A stretch of 64,000 nucleotides of DNA from Vicia villosa (Eukaryota; Streptophyta; Magnoliopsida; Fabales; Fabaceae). Of the stretch, positions 44,300-55,363 are shown in pieces; position 1 is the stretch's first letter, and every line of letters starts with the position of its first letter. The DNA is taken from positions 26,353,915-26,417,914 of the forward strand of contig NC_081186.1 of assembly GCF_029867415.1 (NCBI RefSeq), written 5' to 3'. The notes under the pieces were generated by a model. The model did no database searches and was not told the DNA's origin. It saw only the letters and a list, made by a program, of their open reading frames with translations. The translations under genes and the position numbers were made by a program.

Positions 44300-44799
44300 C
44301 ACCTGTACCATATATTTTCTTTGTTTTTTTCTTCTTCTTGATTCCCTTTGCAGATTCAGATCCAGTGCATGTGGCGCACCCACGCTCAGGATGCGTTCTC
44401 CATCATTAGCCTTAGGATCTCCTCAGAATTGGATCCAACGCACATAGGTTTGAAGGCGTACGATAAACCCTCAAAGGGTCATCACACAGGATTGCAGTCC
44501 AGGTTCTTTTATGTCTTTTATTAGTTTTATAAGTTTGTTTTATTTTCTATTAATTTTAGGGTTTTCTTTTATAAATTTAATTTATGATTTAAATAATAAA
44601 TAAAGGTTAGGGATTAGGGTTTAGAATTATTTAGGATCATCCCGATTATTCGATTATGTCGATTATTCGACTTAATTGATTTAATTATTTTAAGTATAAA
44701 AATCACAAAATCCTAGAGGTTTATCAACGTATTAGGGTTTGTCCAATCCCACTGGTCATTTGGCAAAGCATTAACCCTTAATTAATTTTCTCCTCGATC

Positions 44800-45070
44800 C
44801 GACTATATCTATTAGTCGCATTGGCGAGAAATAAATTTAATCTAATTAGTTTATTCGTTAATATTAATAATGAAACATAAATAATGAAATTTGTTATCAT
44901 GTAATAACCATATCTATTGGTTATGAGGGATAACGATAAAACTCGAAATTTAATTATACAAAGTTAAAATATACTTCATTTGCTGCTCGTGACGACCGAA
45001 TCTATCGGTCAGAATGGCCAGCAATACACTATCAAATTCGTTAATTATAATGATCAAATCTGTTGATCAT
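44800..45070 (+). other. Four hairpins with NATCTRT loop and different stems
   Basis: CGACTA-TATCTAT-TAGTCG (44800-44818), ATAACCA-TATCTAT-TGGTTAT (44904-44924), GACCG-AATCTAT-CGGTC (44994-45010), ATGATCA-AATCTGT-TGATCAT (45050-45070). Each stem is perfectly paired yet unlike the others. Confidence 0.8.
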
Positions 45071-45270
45071 CGCACCTAACAAAAACACATCAAATCAGGG
45101 TTGCAAGCCCAAATCTTAAAACACTCCTTCAAACTACAGATTTTCATCACTTCGATCAAGCAATTCAAAATGCCTTGCAAACCACAAAATTCAAAACTAC
45201 GATAGGCCATTCAAAAAGCCTTCAAACCATATCATATCAAATTCAAAGGCGTACAACCCTGTGCCCCAAA

Positions 45271-45307
45271 CTACGTTGACTCTGATTCTCCCTAAGGAGA
45301 TACGTAG
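45271..45307 (+). other. CTACG...CTCTGATT...CGTAG structured motif in the LTR of element A
   Basis: Outer arms CTACG/CGTAG, inner stem TCTCC-CTAA-GGAGA. It corresponds to 36045-36078 of the solo LTR. Confidence 0.6.
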
Positions 45308-45462
45308 GAACTTGGTAACAAGGCGAGTCCCCTTCCTCAAAATTCTAATCAGGTTCAACTCTTGTCGTTCACCCTTTTCAATGCATCTTTGATGCTACAT
45401 TGGTCCTATTTGATGGTGAATTAATGGAAATTTCATGCTCTAATTGATATGTTATCATAAGG

Positions 45463-46770
45463 TGTTTATATTTTAAGTATCAGATATGCCTAAGAGGGGG
45501 GGGGGGGTGAATTAGGTTTTCAAAAATTAATCGGTTTTATGAGAAAGTCTTTACTGATTTTTGGTTAAGTGTTTGAAGGCTTTTGATGGTTTTTATCTTT
45601 TTCTTGGTAATGGTGATGAAAGCGGTAAAAGCGAAAAGATAAAGAACACAACGATATATACTGGTTCCCCTCACAATCCGAGAGTACTCCAGTCCCCTTT
45701 CAAACACGAAAGAGATTTCACTATAGTTAGAATTATTGTACAAGCCTATGCCTACTATCTAACCTATAGGGTGATCAAAGGTTCTTAACACCTTTAAGAT
45801 CAATCAACACTAATGTGGATGAAGAACAATCCTCTTCAAACACACCACTTACTTCCAACAATCCTGGATAGTAAGGAAATAATTTTCTTTGAATTTTTAC
45901 AAGAGATTTAGATGAAGTTTGTATAGCACTATCAATCTTGGATTGATCTTCTTCTTCAAATAAACAATTCTCAAAATGAATATAAGTGTTCACAATGTAT
46001 GCATGAAACTTTGAATGAATTTCTCAATGAAAATGTGTATAGAAAGTTTCACTTTAAAGTAAGGATTTGATGAACACTTGGAAATATTGAAAGATGAAGA
46101 TTTATGAAAGTTATGAATTGTTAATGAAGAAGGTGATTAATGATTATGAAAGATGTAGTATTTATAATGTGTTAAACACCTCTTTGAATGGTTATTTTTC
46201 CATGAAGCAATGCAATGATTTAGTGGTAAGAAGATAAATTCGTTTGAATGAAATCATGCAATGGAAAAAAACACTAGTTCAGTAGGAACCGGTTCCTGCC
46301 CTGGACAACCCGGTTTCTGCTGAACGTTACAGCAGAAAAATTCAAATTTTGAACTGAGGAACCGGTTCCCACCTAGGGACAACCCGGTTCCTAGTAGTAA
46401 AACACAAAATGCTGAAAATGTAGAATGCTGGGAACCGGTTCCCCCATAGGGACAACCCGGTTCCTAAAACCTTTATTTTGGATTTTAACTTTGAAAAAGG
46501 TTTTAAATGAACTTTTGAAGGATGACACTTTGTAGTATGTTTATGATATGCATGAAAATATATTTGTGAAAAATTATATGTCAAAATGAGTATTGTTTGT
46601 ACCTTTGTCGTTTTAGCTCGATCCTTGAATCTTTATTGTTTCTTCAAGACTTTGAAAATGATGTGTTTCTTGCCTAAAACTTGAAATACTTTTTGCACAT
46701 CCTTTATGAAATCTTGATGTCCATATTGTCTTCATCAAAACCAATTATGCTTGAGAAGCTTGCAATTACA
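45463..46770 (-). repeat. 3' LTR of copia 2
   Basis: 1,308 bp. In sense orientation starts TGTAATTGCAAGC after the purine tract AAAAAGGGGGAGAA and ends near AAATATAAACA. Near its end lies a C-run (12 bases on the other strand, 45496-45507) followed by CTTAGGC, like copia 1. It holds a TATA box at 46159-46166 (minus) and palindromes GGAACCGGTTCC at 46285, 46358 and 46431, each with a half-related AACCCGGTTCC about 22 bp away. Confidence 0.88.
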
Positions 46771-47266
46771 TTCTCCCCCTTTTTGATGATGACAACCAAG
46801 TCTTGAAATGTTTTTGAAAAGTTGTTTTGTTGTTTGAAATTATGTTGAACAATGCAAGACTCCCCCTATGTTAGAGACTCCCCCTAAATCCATGATTCCT
46901 TCTTTGATTTATGGTGATGAGTTTCATTTGTTAATGTTAACAATGGCCTGCATTTTTTTCTTTGAAACAAAACAACAACAAAACACATGCATATTCTTCT
47001 CCCCCTTTGTTATTATCAAAAAGGATGGGGAAAAAGAGAAAATTGATATGAAATATAAACATAACACAATGTGAAATACCACAAATATAACACAATTTGA
47101 AATACTACAAACATAACACGATTTAAACGATAGGAAACGTAGTTTTTCACGATTACAACATAAACATAAATAATCCTAAACATCACGAAACATAAATGAA
47201 ACAATGTCTAAAAACAGAAATAAAAACCAACAATAAAATAGAACATAATAATAAAGAGCACATAAT
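46771..47266 (-). other. 3' untranslated gap of copia 2 between ORF3 and LTR
   Basis: Non-coding, with purine tracts next to the LTR (46771-46784) and around 46858-46890 and 46998-47004. The polypurine tract proper is minus-strand AAAAAGGGGGAGAA. Nothing else seen. Confidence 0.75.
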
Positions 47267-48421
47267 TTAATCACTTTCATCCATTTGCTCTTCATCATCA
47301 TCATCTTGTTCATCTTCTTCTTCACTTCCTTCCTCTCCCTCATAATGAGCCAAGATCCGCCTTTGAGTCCGTTGAATTTCCCGCATTTGTCTTCTCATAA
47401 GGTTATGCTCATAGTTGTTCTCCCGCTTGTTGTTATCAATAGATGTTTGAATGGAGCAAAGCTTGTCAAACATCATCTCCATTGTGTATCCACCTTCGGG
47501 AGGTTGAGGGATTTGTGGCACGGCTGGCTCAAAGTCAACTTTGTAGAAAAATCTACCTTCACGATCCGTAACAATTCCTGTATTTTTAAGAGCGGTAGCG
47601 GTGGTGATAGCACACTCTTGTTCATCCATATTTTTCTTCGGTTCCCTTTGGAGGAGAACACCGACATTCCGAACAATATGAGAAATGGCCCTTGCATAAG
47701 GTAAGCCTCCTTTAAGAGAAGCCATAAGTTGCATAAGGCGCATGATTGAAAGAGCCCAATTTACTTCAATGCCACGTCTTAGAGAAAGCAAGACCATTAA
47801 TTCAAACTCATTGACCCTGGAATGGTTAGAATTCTTTGGAAATAAAACATAAGCAATGATAAGATGGAGCATCCTATCACTTACCGACAAACTTGAACCA
47901 AACATGTTGAACTTGGTAGCAAGTTGTTGGCGAACTGTGTCGCGTTGAGTTGGTCGGCACATATCCACAAAGACATCAATCTTACTATACGGTTGCCAAT
48001 CTTCTGGAATGTTACCTTGAAGGAGTACTAAACCCTCATATGGAATTCCTAATAGTTTCCCAAAATCCTCAACATCTAAGCAAATCTCTTTTCTTGAAAC
48101 TTCGGATACCTAAGTGAACTCATCAAAATCATTGGTCACTATCTTAAGGTTATGGTAAAATTCCCTAACCAAACCCGGGTAATAGTCTCCATGATCACTC
48201 ACAAAATTTGCAACACCGGCATTAGCTAACCTAGCATTTAAATTAAAGCTATGAGTTGGGAAATCATGAAGTTTACCGTACTTAGCCGGAAGGAGTTTCC
48301 GACTACGAATGTTTAATGTGAGTCTCTGACTCTTGACAGTTGGTTGGAACTCTTGAGGTTCTTCACTTGTCTCTCCAATTTTATTCTTTCCCTTTGCACT
48401 TCTTGAAACTTTGGGTGCCAT
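47267..48421 (-). pseudogene. Copia 2 ORF3, env-position ORF with plant-mobile-like domain (one stop)
   Basis: A 385-codon frame including one in-frame TAG at about 48108 (DEFT-stop-VSEV). The N-terminus is MAPKVSRSAKGKNK (basic), then a globular part with LPAKYGKLHDFPTHSF, FYHNLKIVTNDFDE, DVEDFGKLLGIPYEG and RRGIEVNWALSIM, consistent with the 'putative plant transposon protein' domain found in Sirevirus extra ORFs. It ends with a coiled-coil-like stretch and a very acidic tail (EEDEQDDDDEEQMDESD). No membrane segment is seen, so it is not a membrane-fusion envelope. Start 48421 has a strong context (ACCATGG). A TATA-like box lies 94 bp upstream with no ATG in between. Confidence 0.75.
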
Positions 48422-48514
48422 GGTTGAAAGGAGTTGAGAGTTAGGGTTTGATATGGGATTTTTGGATTTGGAGAGTGGAAGATGATTTGAGTGAAATGTG
48501 TGAAAGAGTGGAGG

Positions 48515-48522
48515 ATTATATA
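48515..48522 (-). promoter_or_regulatory. TATA-like box upstream of ORF3 in copia 2
   Basis: Minus strand CTATATAATCC, 94 bp before the ORF3 start. The intervening leader is CT-rich and contains no ATG. Together with the palindromes at 48687-48794 it resembles a complete internal promoter. Confidence 0.55.
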
Positions 48523-48686
48523 GTGTTTAGAGGTAGTGGGTAATTTTAATTTGGAGAGTTATGGTGAGATAATGGGGTTTTAATTTCGTTTGACAATGGA
48601 GGTGTAAGGTTTGGAGAAGATGAAGATGAATGTTGAATGAGAGTGAATGAGAGTAAATGAGAGTAAATGAGTGGTTGTAAATGAGT

Positions 48687-48794
48687 GGGAACCGGTTCGT
48701 ACCTACATGGGAACCGGTTCCTGAGACACAAAAAAAAACTTGCCTCTGGTTTTTACTATGGGGAACCGGTTCGTCCCACATGGGAACCGGTTCC
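48687..48794. promoter_or_regulatory. Two pairs of GGGAACCGGTTC palindromes before ORF3
   Basis: Copies at about 48687, 48709, 48761 and 48782. Members of a pair are 21-22 bp apart and the pairs are about 73 bp apart. The linkers (GTACCTACAT and GTCCCACAT) are alike. They lie between the pol stop and ORF3, where no LTR is present, and share the motif with the LTRs of both copia elements. Confidence 0.7.
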
Positions 48795-48953
48795 TAGACT
48801 GAAAAAAGTCCAAAAACTTTAATTTTATGAAATATAAAGCATACATATCATACATAAATACCAAGTCATAATATATGAGCATTCATAACACACTCTTTAT
48901 CACATAAAATGTTAGAAACGTGTACCTTTGATTTATGATAATGACGAACGAAT

Positions 48954-51219
48954 TTAAACATCACCTTCATCTAAAATTCCAAGCTCTCGTCGAATTTTGT
49001 AAAACGATTCTTTTGGGAGAGGCTTGGTGAAGATATCCGCAAGTTGATTATGAGTATCTACAAAAGTGACTTCAACATCTCCTTTAAGCACATGATCGCG
49101 AAGAAAGTGATGTCGAATGTCTATGTGTTTGGTTCTTGAATGCATAACCGGATTCTTTGTGATATTTATAGCACTTGTATTGTCGCATCGAATAGGAATG
49201 CATCCGAGATCAAGTCCGTAATCACGAAGTTGTTGCTTAAGCCAAAGAATTTGTGCACAACAACTACCTGCTGCTATGTATTCCGCTTCGGCCGTACTAA
49301 GAGCAACACATGCTTGTATTTTACAAGCCCATGATACTAATGCATTTCCAAGAATGTGACAAGTACCACTTGTGCTTTTACGATCAGTTTTACATCCTGC
49401 ATAATCCGCGTCAGAATAACCAATTAAATTGCAAACACTACCTTTAGGATACCATAAGCTAACGTTGGTCGTTCCTTTGAGATACTTCATGATCCTTTTA
49501 ACCGCCATAAGATGTGATTCCTTTGGATTTGCTTGAAAGCGAGCACAAAGACAAACACTAAACATTATGTCAGGACGGCTTGCCGTCAAATACAATAAAG
49601 AACCAATCATACCTCGATACTTAGTAATATCAATTGGAGTACCGGATTCATCTTGATCAACATATGTACCGGAGCCCATTGGAGTATTCATTGCTTTACA
49701 ATTATCCATATCAAACTTCTTCAATAATTCTTTACAATATTTGGATTGATTTATAAAGATTCCATCTTTGAGTTGCTTAATTTGTAGTCCAAGAAAGTAG
49801 TTCATCTTTCCCATCATAGACATCTCGAATTCTCCTTGCATCATCAATGAGAATTCCTCACACATTTCTTTGTTAGTCGATCCAAAAATGATATCATCAA
49901 CATAGACTTGAACCAATAAAGTGTTACTCTTGATTTTCTTAATGAACAAAGTTTTATCAACCTTACCCTTTTCGAAGCCTTTTTCACACAAAAAATTGCT
50001 AAGTCTATCATACCATGCTCTAGGTGCTTGCTTTAATCCATAAAGAGCCTTTCTCAACTTAAAGACATGTGAAGGATTCTTGAAGTCTTCAAATCTCGGG
50101 GGTTGTTTGACATAGACTTCTTCATTGATGTAGCCATTCAAGAATGCGCTCTTGACGTCCATTTGATAACGCTGAAAATTTAATGAACATGCATAAGCAA
50201 GTAAAAGACGAATAGCTTCTAACCTTGCAACCGGAGCAAATGTTTCTTCAAAGTCAATTCCTTCTTCTTGATTGTAACCTTGGGCCACCAATCTTGCTTT
50301 GTTTCGAACAATTATACCATTTTCATCAAGTTTGTTCTTAAACACCCATCGAGTACCTATGATGTGTTTATTACTTGGTCTAGGAACAAGTTCCCAAACT
50401 TGATTTCTCTCGAATTGATTTAATTCTTCTTGCATTGCATTTATCCATTGATCGTCTCCTAAGGCTTCATCAACTTTGGAAGGTTCAATTTGAGAAACAA
50501 AAGCCATGTGTAAGCAAGCATCTTTGAGATTTAATCTTGTTGCAACTCCTTGGCTAATATGACCAATAACTTTATCAATAGGATGATATCTATGAGTTCT
50601 CCATTCTTTTGGTAGATCATTGGTGTTTGATTCTTGTTGTACACTTTCTTGTTGAACATTTTCTTGTTGAACACTTTCTTGTTGAACACTTTCTTGTTGA
50701 ACTTTCGGTGTCTTCACAATTATATCATTTGAAAGTTCTTCCGGGGGTAAATCAAAAGGATCATCATCATCACAAACAACTATTTCCTCTTTGGAGGTGT
50801 TAGTCTCATCAAAAGATACATGCATGGATTCTTCAATAGTTAAAGTTCTTTTATTATAAATTCTATATGCTTTACTAGAAAGAGAATAACCAAGAAATAT
50901 ACCTTCGTCGGATTTCTCATCAAACTTACCAAGATTGTCTTTGTCATTGTTGAGAATAAAGCACTTGCATCCAAAAATGTGAAAGTGAGCAATGTTTGGC
51001 TTTCTTCCTTTGAAGAGTTCATATGAAGTCTTCTTTAAGATAGGTCTAATGATTACTCGATTTCCAACATAACATGCCGTACTAACCGCATCCGCCCAAA
51101 AGTATTTAGGAAGATTTGCATCACTAAGCATTGTTCTTGCAAGTTCCACTAGAAACCTATTTTTCCTTTCAACTACTCCATTTTGTTGTGGAGTTCTTGG
51201 TGCAGAAAAATTATGAGAG
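48954..51219 (-). CDS. pol: Copia 2 pol: integrase end, RT, RNase H (5' truncated)
   Basis: About 755 codons without a stop. The first 20 residues of the open frame beyond 51219 belong to the Ogre 2 LTR and are not part of this gene. It begins inside the integrase at [21 protein letters not shown] (catalytic glutamate E of VVERKNR), then [17 protein letters not shown] low-complexity linker with five VQQES/N units follows. RT has [29 protein letters not shown] and catalytic YVDDIIFGS. RNase H has [25 protein letters not shown] and ADIFTKPLP. It ends 26 residues later ([10 protein letters not shown]). All key motifs are present; only the 5' part is cut away by Ogre 2. Confidence 0.92.
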
Positions 51220-53473
51220 TGTCGCCCTCGGTTTTTACCGTACCTCTCGTGGAGAGATATACGAACTGTCACTCTTCTCTTTGCTTTTGTGTTTTTGAAA
51301 AATCAGAGAGTCGCCACCAACTTTTATTTTATCCAATTAAGGAAAGGTTTATAAAAGAAACAGAAAAAGACCTTTAAGAAATTCTGGGTAAGGGGGTTAG
51401 TTATACAAAGGGAAGGTGTTAGCACCCTTTGTATCCATGGTTATCCATGGGCTCTTAGATTGCTTAGCTCACTTATTTTGAATCATTTTTCTCTTGCCTT
51501 GAAATGCTTGTATGTGGTTTCAAAAATACCTTTGTAAATTGACTTTGTAATGATCCTTGTGCGGATGTATACAAAGTGTTTTATCTTTCGAAAGATGTTT
51601 AAAAAAAAAGAACGTTAACTTCGTAATGATCCTTGTTTGGATATATACCAAGTATTGTCTTTTTTGAAAGTTTTATTTTGAAAAACAACGGTATATGATA
51701 CATTTGTTTGTTTTGATTTGAGCGAGCAATTAGGAGGTCTACCCTAAGTTATAAGGTCTTTTCCTATTTCCTTTAGAAAATTCTCCGTTCACCGGATGTA
51801 AACGAAAGTTCGATTTTGCATTTGAAATAGTAGAATTTGATTTTGATTTTGAAAAGAGTAAAAGAGGGATTACCCTAAGAGGTGCAAGTGTGATTGTGTT
51901 TTGATTCAAGTATTTTATCTTTGAAGTTAGTGACCTAACGCTTTAGTTTTTATCTTTGACATACACGCAGTTTTATGTGTACAGAATTTTAAAGTGCGGG
52001 AATGTAAAATGCGGAAAGTAAATCTACGCTATTACATCGATTGTGCGGAAAATGTAAACTACGCTATTTACATGAATTTGACAACCTATACACTTGATCT
52101 AGGAATTTAAATTGCAAGAAAAATAAAAGAAACATTTTTGGATTTTTTTGATGATTGATTTTAATTAGAATTAATGCATGATTAATTTAATTAGAATGAC
52201 AAAAAGGTAGAAATAAAATTTAAACCTAAAAATTAAGTTTAAAATATGTTCAAAATACTTTTCAATTAATTTTAAAACAAAACTAGTTTTTTTGGAGTTT
52301 TTGAAATTGATTTGAAAACTATTAAGTTAAATAATATATAATTATACAAATAATTATACAGATCATTAAAACTTAAAGAGAAAATTATACTAAATATGTG
52401 CAAAATTAGTCTATAATATATAAACTAAATTTAATATAAAGAACAATTTTTTTTCTTATTTTTTGATTGGTTGAAATAATTAAGAAGCAAATATATAAAT
52501 ATATACTAATTAATTAAGCAAAATATTTTAATTATTAAGAAAAATAAAATATTTTTTATGTCAAAAATTAATAGATTATTTTAGAAACCTAAAAATATTT
52601 TTATTATATTTTTTTGATTTTTTAAACTATTTTAAATTAATTTTGTAAAGAAAATAAAATAAAATAGAAAATATATAAAACAATGATCATGTGTGGCAAA
52701 CCCCTAGGGTCTATGGTGAACCTGCAAGACAAGGAGCGTTAGATTAGAGGATTAAAATGATCTGATGGACATGGATACGTGGCGCATGGTAACAGTCTAG
52801 TCAGCGAAGCATCAGATCCAAGAATAAGACAAAACGCGCGTTTTTTCAAACTGGCTAATCAGATGGTGCCATGCCTTCGTCTTCAACCTCCAGCCAATAC
52901 TTTTAACAGCGTTTTTTGCCTAGAAGCGTTGTAATAGATGAAACTCATCCCTGCAAAATAGCGAATAGGTGTAAACATGCATAGAAATTTTTCGCGACAT
53001 GTCCATTTGATTCGTCATGATCTACTGAGTTCAACCATGCCTTTAATTTGGTCTAATTTTGCCTCTAACGAAAAACCCTAAAATAGAGTTCAAGAACCCT
53101 AAAATGGTATCTTCGTGGATACGTGTTCAAACTTCAATTAACCATCCAGAAACGATCAGAACAATGAACTAAATTCAAATATATGATTACATCTTGTTAA
53201 AAATGCATGAATGATCAGGTATGAAGTGATTTAGGTTTGAACAAACCGTGAGCTATAGTGCTCGATTCTTTGAGTTTCAAAGCTTGAAACTGATTGGAAT
53301 AGATTCAGTGATGCTTAAGGATGATGTTTAAGTGTTTAGTTTGGATTAAAAATGGCTTAAACTGAAAATTCGAATTTCAAGTTTCTTTGAAAATTTTGAA
53401 TGTGTTACAAGTGTGTTACAAGCATAGGTTTTGCTATGATTTCGTGTTTTTTCCTTGATGAAGTGTTATACTT

Positions 53474-53481
53474 CATTTATA
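53474..53481 (-). promoter_or_regulatory. TATA box of the Ogre 2 LTR (conserved position)
   Basis: Minus strand CCTATAAATGAAG. The Ogre 1 LTRs have CCTATAAAATAG at the matching place, preceded by the same GGC context. Confidence 0.6.
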
Positions 53482-55095
53482 GGCAAAGAAAGTGCTTAAA
53501 AACTAAGCTAGGAAGCATTGATGATTTTGTTGAATTCTTGAATATTATAATATATGTAGCTTTGAATTCAAGCAACCATGGCTTGATTTTTCCACTCTCT
53601 TCTGCTGTACCAGCTTCTTGTGGCAGAGTAGAATGCTTCTTGATGACCTTAGCTTAATATCCAAGCCACATAACATTATCCTTCCATTTCTTTTTCAATT
53701 TAATCTTAAATGTAATAAAATTAAACCAAAAAAAGAAATAAAATGTTATGGGCCTTTTGTAGATCATGGGAGGCCCTTAGCATTGTTAGAAACATGTTTG
53801 GATCATGGAAATTTGGTCTCTTTTGGAAAAAAAACATTTTTGATCAATGTTGATTTCATGCATTTTCCCAAAAAATGGCCAACTTCAACAAGGCACAAAT
53901 CCCTCAATTTTTATCATATGAAGGAGTTCTTGTACTTTTTAGAAACCTCAAGATGTCCTCTACAAGCCACTTTGGAAACTTGTTTTCATTTGGAGAAGTT
54001 ATCTTGATGTTATGGCCTTTGACAAAAAACCACTTTGTGTTGACTTTGAAAATGACCTGTAATGTCTTGGTTCATATTTTTCAAATGGTGAATCTAATGA
54101 CCATGGGACCAATTGCATTTGAAAGATAATTGAATTTCCTTCAAAATGAGCTTTGGTTTGAATTTTTTGGATGAAGGATGAGAGAGTTATGACCAGTCAA
54201 AGTTCAGTTGACTTTTTAGGAGAAAACCCTAATTTTGAAACTTAGGGTTTTGTTGATTTTTGATCTTTCCTTGATGAATTATGATCAACCAATGATCAAA
54301 TGATGAATCTTTTGACAAAATATGGATGTTGGCAAAAAATTTCATTTTTGACTGTCTGTTGACTTTTTGGTCAACCGGGTCGTCTGTTGAATGTTTGAGC
54401 TGCTGACTATGCGTCTGGGCGAATTTGAAGTTTGAAAATTTGTATGGTGGTACTTTGAGATATATGGAGGTCCATGAAATCCATTTGAGGTCTCAAAAAC
54501 TTGTTCTCCTGAAAAAAACAAAAACCCTAGTTAGGGACTGTTCGCGTAGGAGACAGTTAAGCGTACCTGATTTTTGTGCAGTGCTGAGTCTCTGCTAATC
54601 ATGTGATATTCAGAAGACTTCTAGAACAAAAATCTTGGAATTTTGAAATGCAAAAGATTGATTTGATTGATGGTACAAAACACGGAGAATTGCACTGTCA
54701 GCGGGTTTGACTATCAACTGACTGTTCAGACATTAACGTAGCAATTAAAGTGAAAATTCAACAGTCAAAGTTAATTTTTTTCTTTTTGTTTTTTTTTGTT
54801 TGTGTTAATGGTGGAAATTTATTTACATGAGTTGTTAGAAAAACACAGACATAATAAATAAATAATATATACTGTATGCGAGCAAAATTACCGATAATAA
54901 CCTTAAAAAACATTTAATGCACAGAAAAAATAAATATTTAACTGGCAGAAAATACACAAAATATTATCTTAATAATTAAACAACAGTACGATAGATAGTA
55001 CGACATTTAATACTGACAGTACAAACATTACATAATATAATGAACAGTATGACAAGTAAACGGTACATTTAAAAAAATAAAAGATACGACAAACT

Positions 55096-55263
55096 TTAAG
55101 AATGACGATTAATAACCCATGCTACAAATAATAACATATAGATGATTGGGAGTGTAAACAACCCAGGTCCACATTTTTCAGGATTATGCAGACAGAAGAA
55201 GGACATGATTACCACCACGATGGTGATGACCATAAGAAAACACGTTTCCATCCGCTTCGCCAT
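55096..55263 (-). CDS. Small ORF, 55 codons, predicted two-helix membrane micropeptide
   Basis: Reads MAKRMETC, then a hydrophobic helix (FLMVITIVVVIMSFFCL, residues 9-25), a short HNPEKCGPG turn, a second helix (LFTLPIIYMLLFVAWVI, 35-51) and NRHS. The basic N-terminus and two evenly sized helices suggest a hairpin membrane protein. The start has A at -3 and G at +4, and it is the first ATG about 93 nt downstream of a TATAAATA box, without upstream ATGs. It is not seen in the Ogre 1 LTRs. No family recognised. It was found by reading the strand by eye; with 55 codons chance cannot be ruled out. Confidence 0.45.
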   Translation of the reverse strand: MAKRMETCFLMVITIVVVIMSFFCLHNPEKCGPGLFTLPIIYMLLFVAWVINRHS

Positions 55264-55355
55264 TTTTGCCGGGGAAGAAGAGAGAATGAATATGAAGCAG
55301 AAATTTGAGAGATGAGTTAGAATTTGATGTGAGAATTTATGAAAAAAATGAGAGG

Positions 55356-55363
55356 TATTTATA
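55356..55363 (-). promoter_or_regulatory. TATA box upstream of the micro-ORF
   Basis: Minus strand TATAAATACC, followed by a CT-rich leader up to the ATG at 55263. Either a second LTR promoter or the promoter of an extra gene. Confidence 0.55.

Larger units (their letters stand above)
42366..45462 (+). repeat. 3' LTR of element A (interrupted by copia 2)
   Basis: Starts TGTCATACCCCAAAATTTGC; its first 745 bases match 7298-8048. It runs at least 3,097 bp, to the copia 2 insertion, and its real end is not in the window. It contains a TATA-like CATATATACTG near 43543, a tRNA-like sequence at 44239-44299, four covarying hairpins at 44800-45070 and the CTACG/CGTAG motif at 45271-45307. No coding frame of weight. 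Confidence 0.75.
45463..51219 (-). mobile_element. Copia 2: Sirevirus/Maximus-like Ty1/copia element (3' half)
   Basis: Order on the minus strand: integrase end, RT, RNase H, promoter-like gap, ORF3, purine tract, 3' LTR. Its 5' half lies beyond Ogre 2, which split its integrase at 51219/51220. The left target copy is TAAGG (45458-45462); the other is outside the window. An extra ORF between pol and 3' LTR is typical of Sireviruses. Confidence 0.88.

Noticed and set aside
44239..44311. Functional tRNA gene
   Set aside because: A and B boxes are good, but acceptor and anticodon stems cannot be formed.
47267..48421. Retroviral envelope gene
   Set aside because: Position fits, but no signal peptide, no membrane segment and no fusion-type motif is visible.
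53400..54129. Short overlapping frames with phenylalanine-rich translations in the Ogre 2 LTR
   Set aside because: They correspond to diverged LTR sequence that is frameshifted relative to Ogre 1; no evidence of coding.
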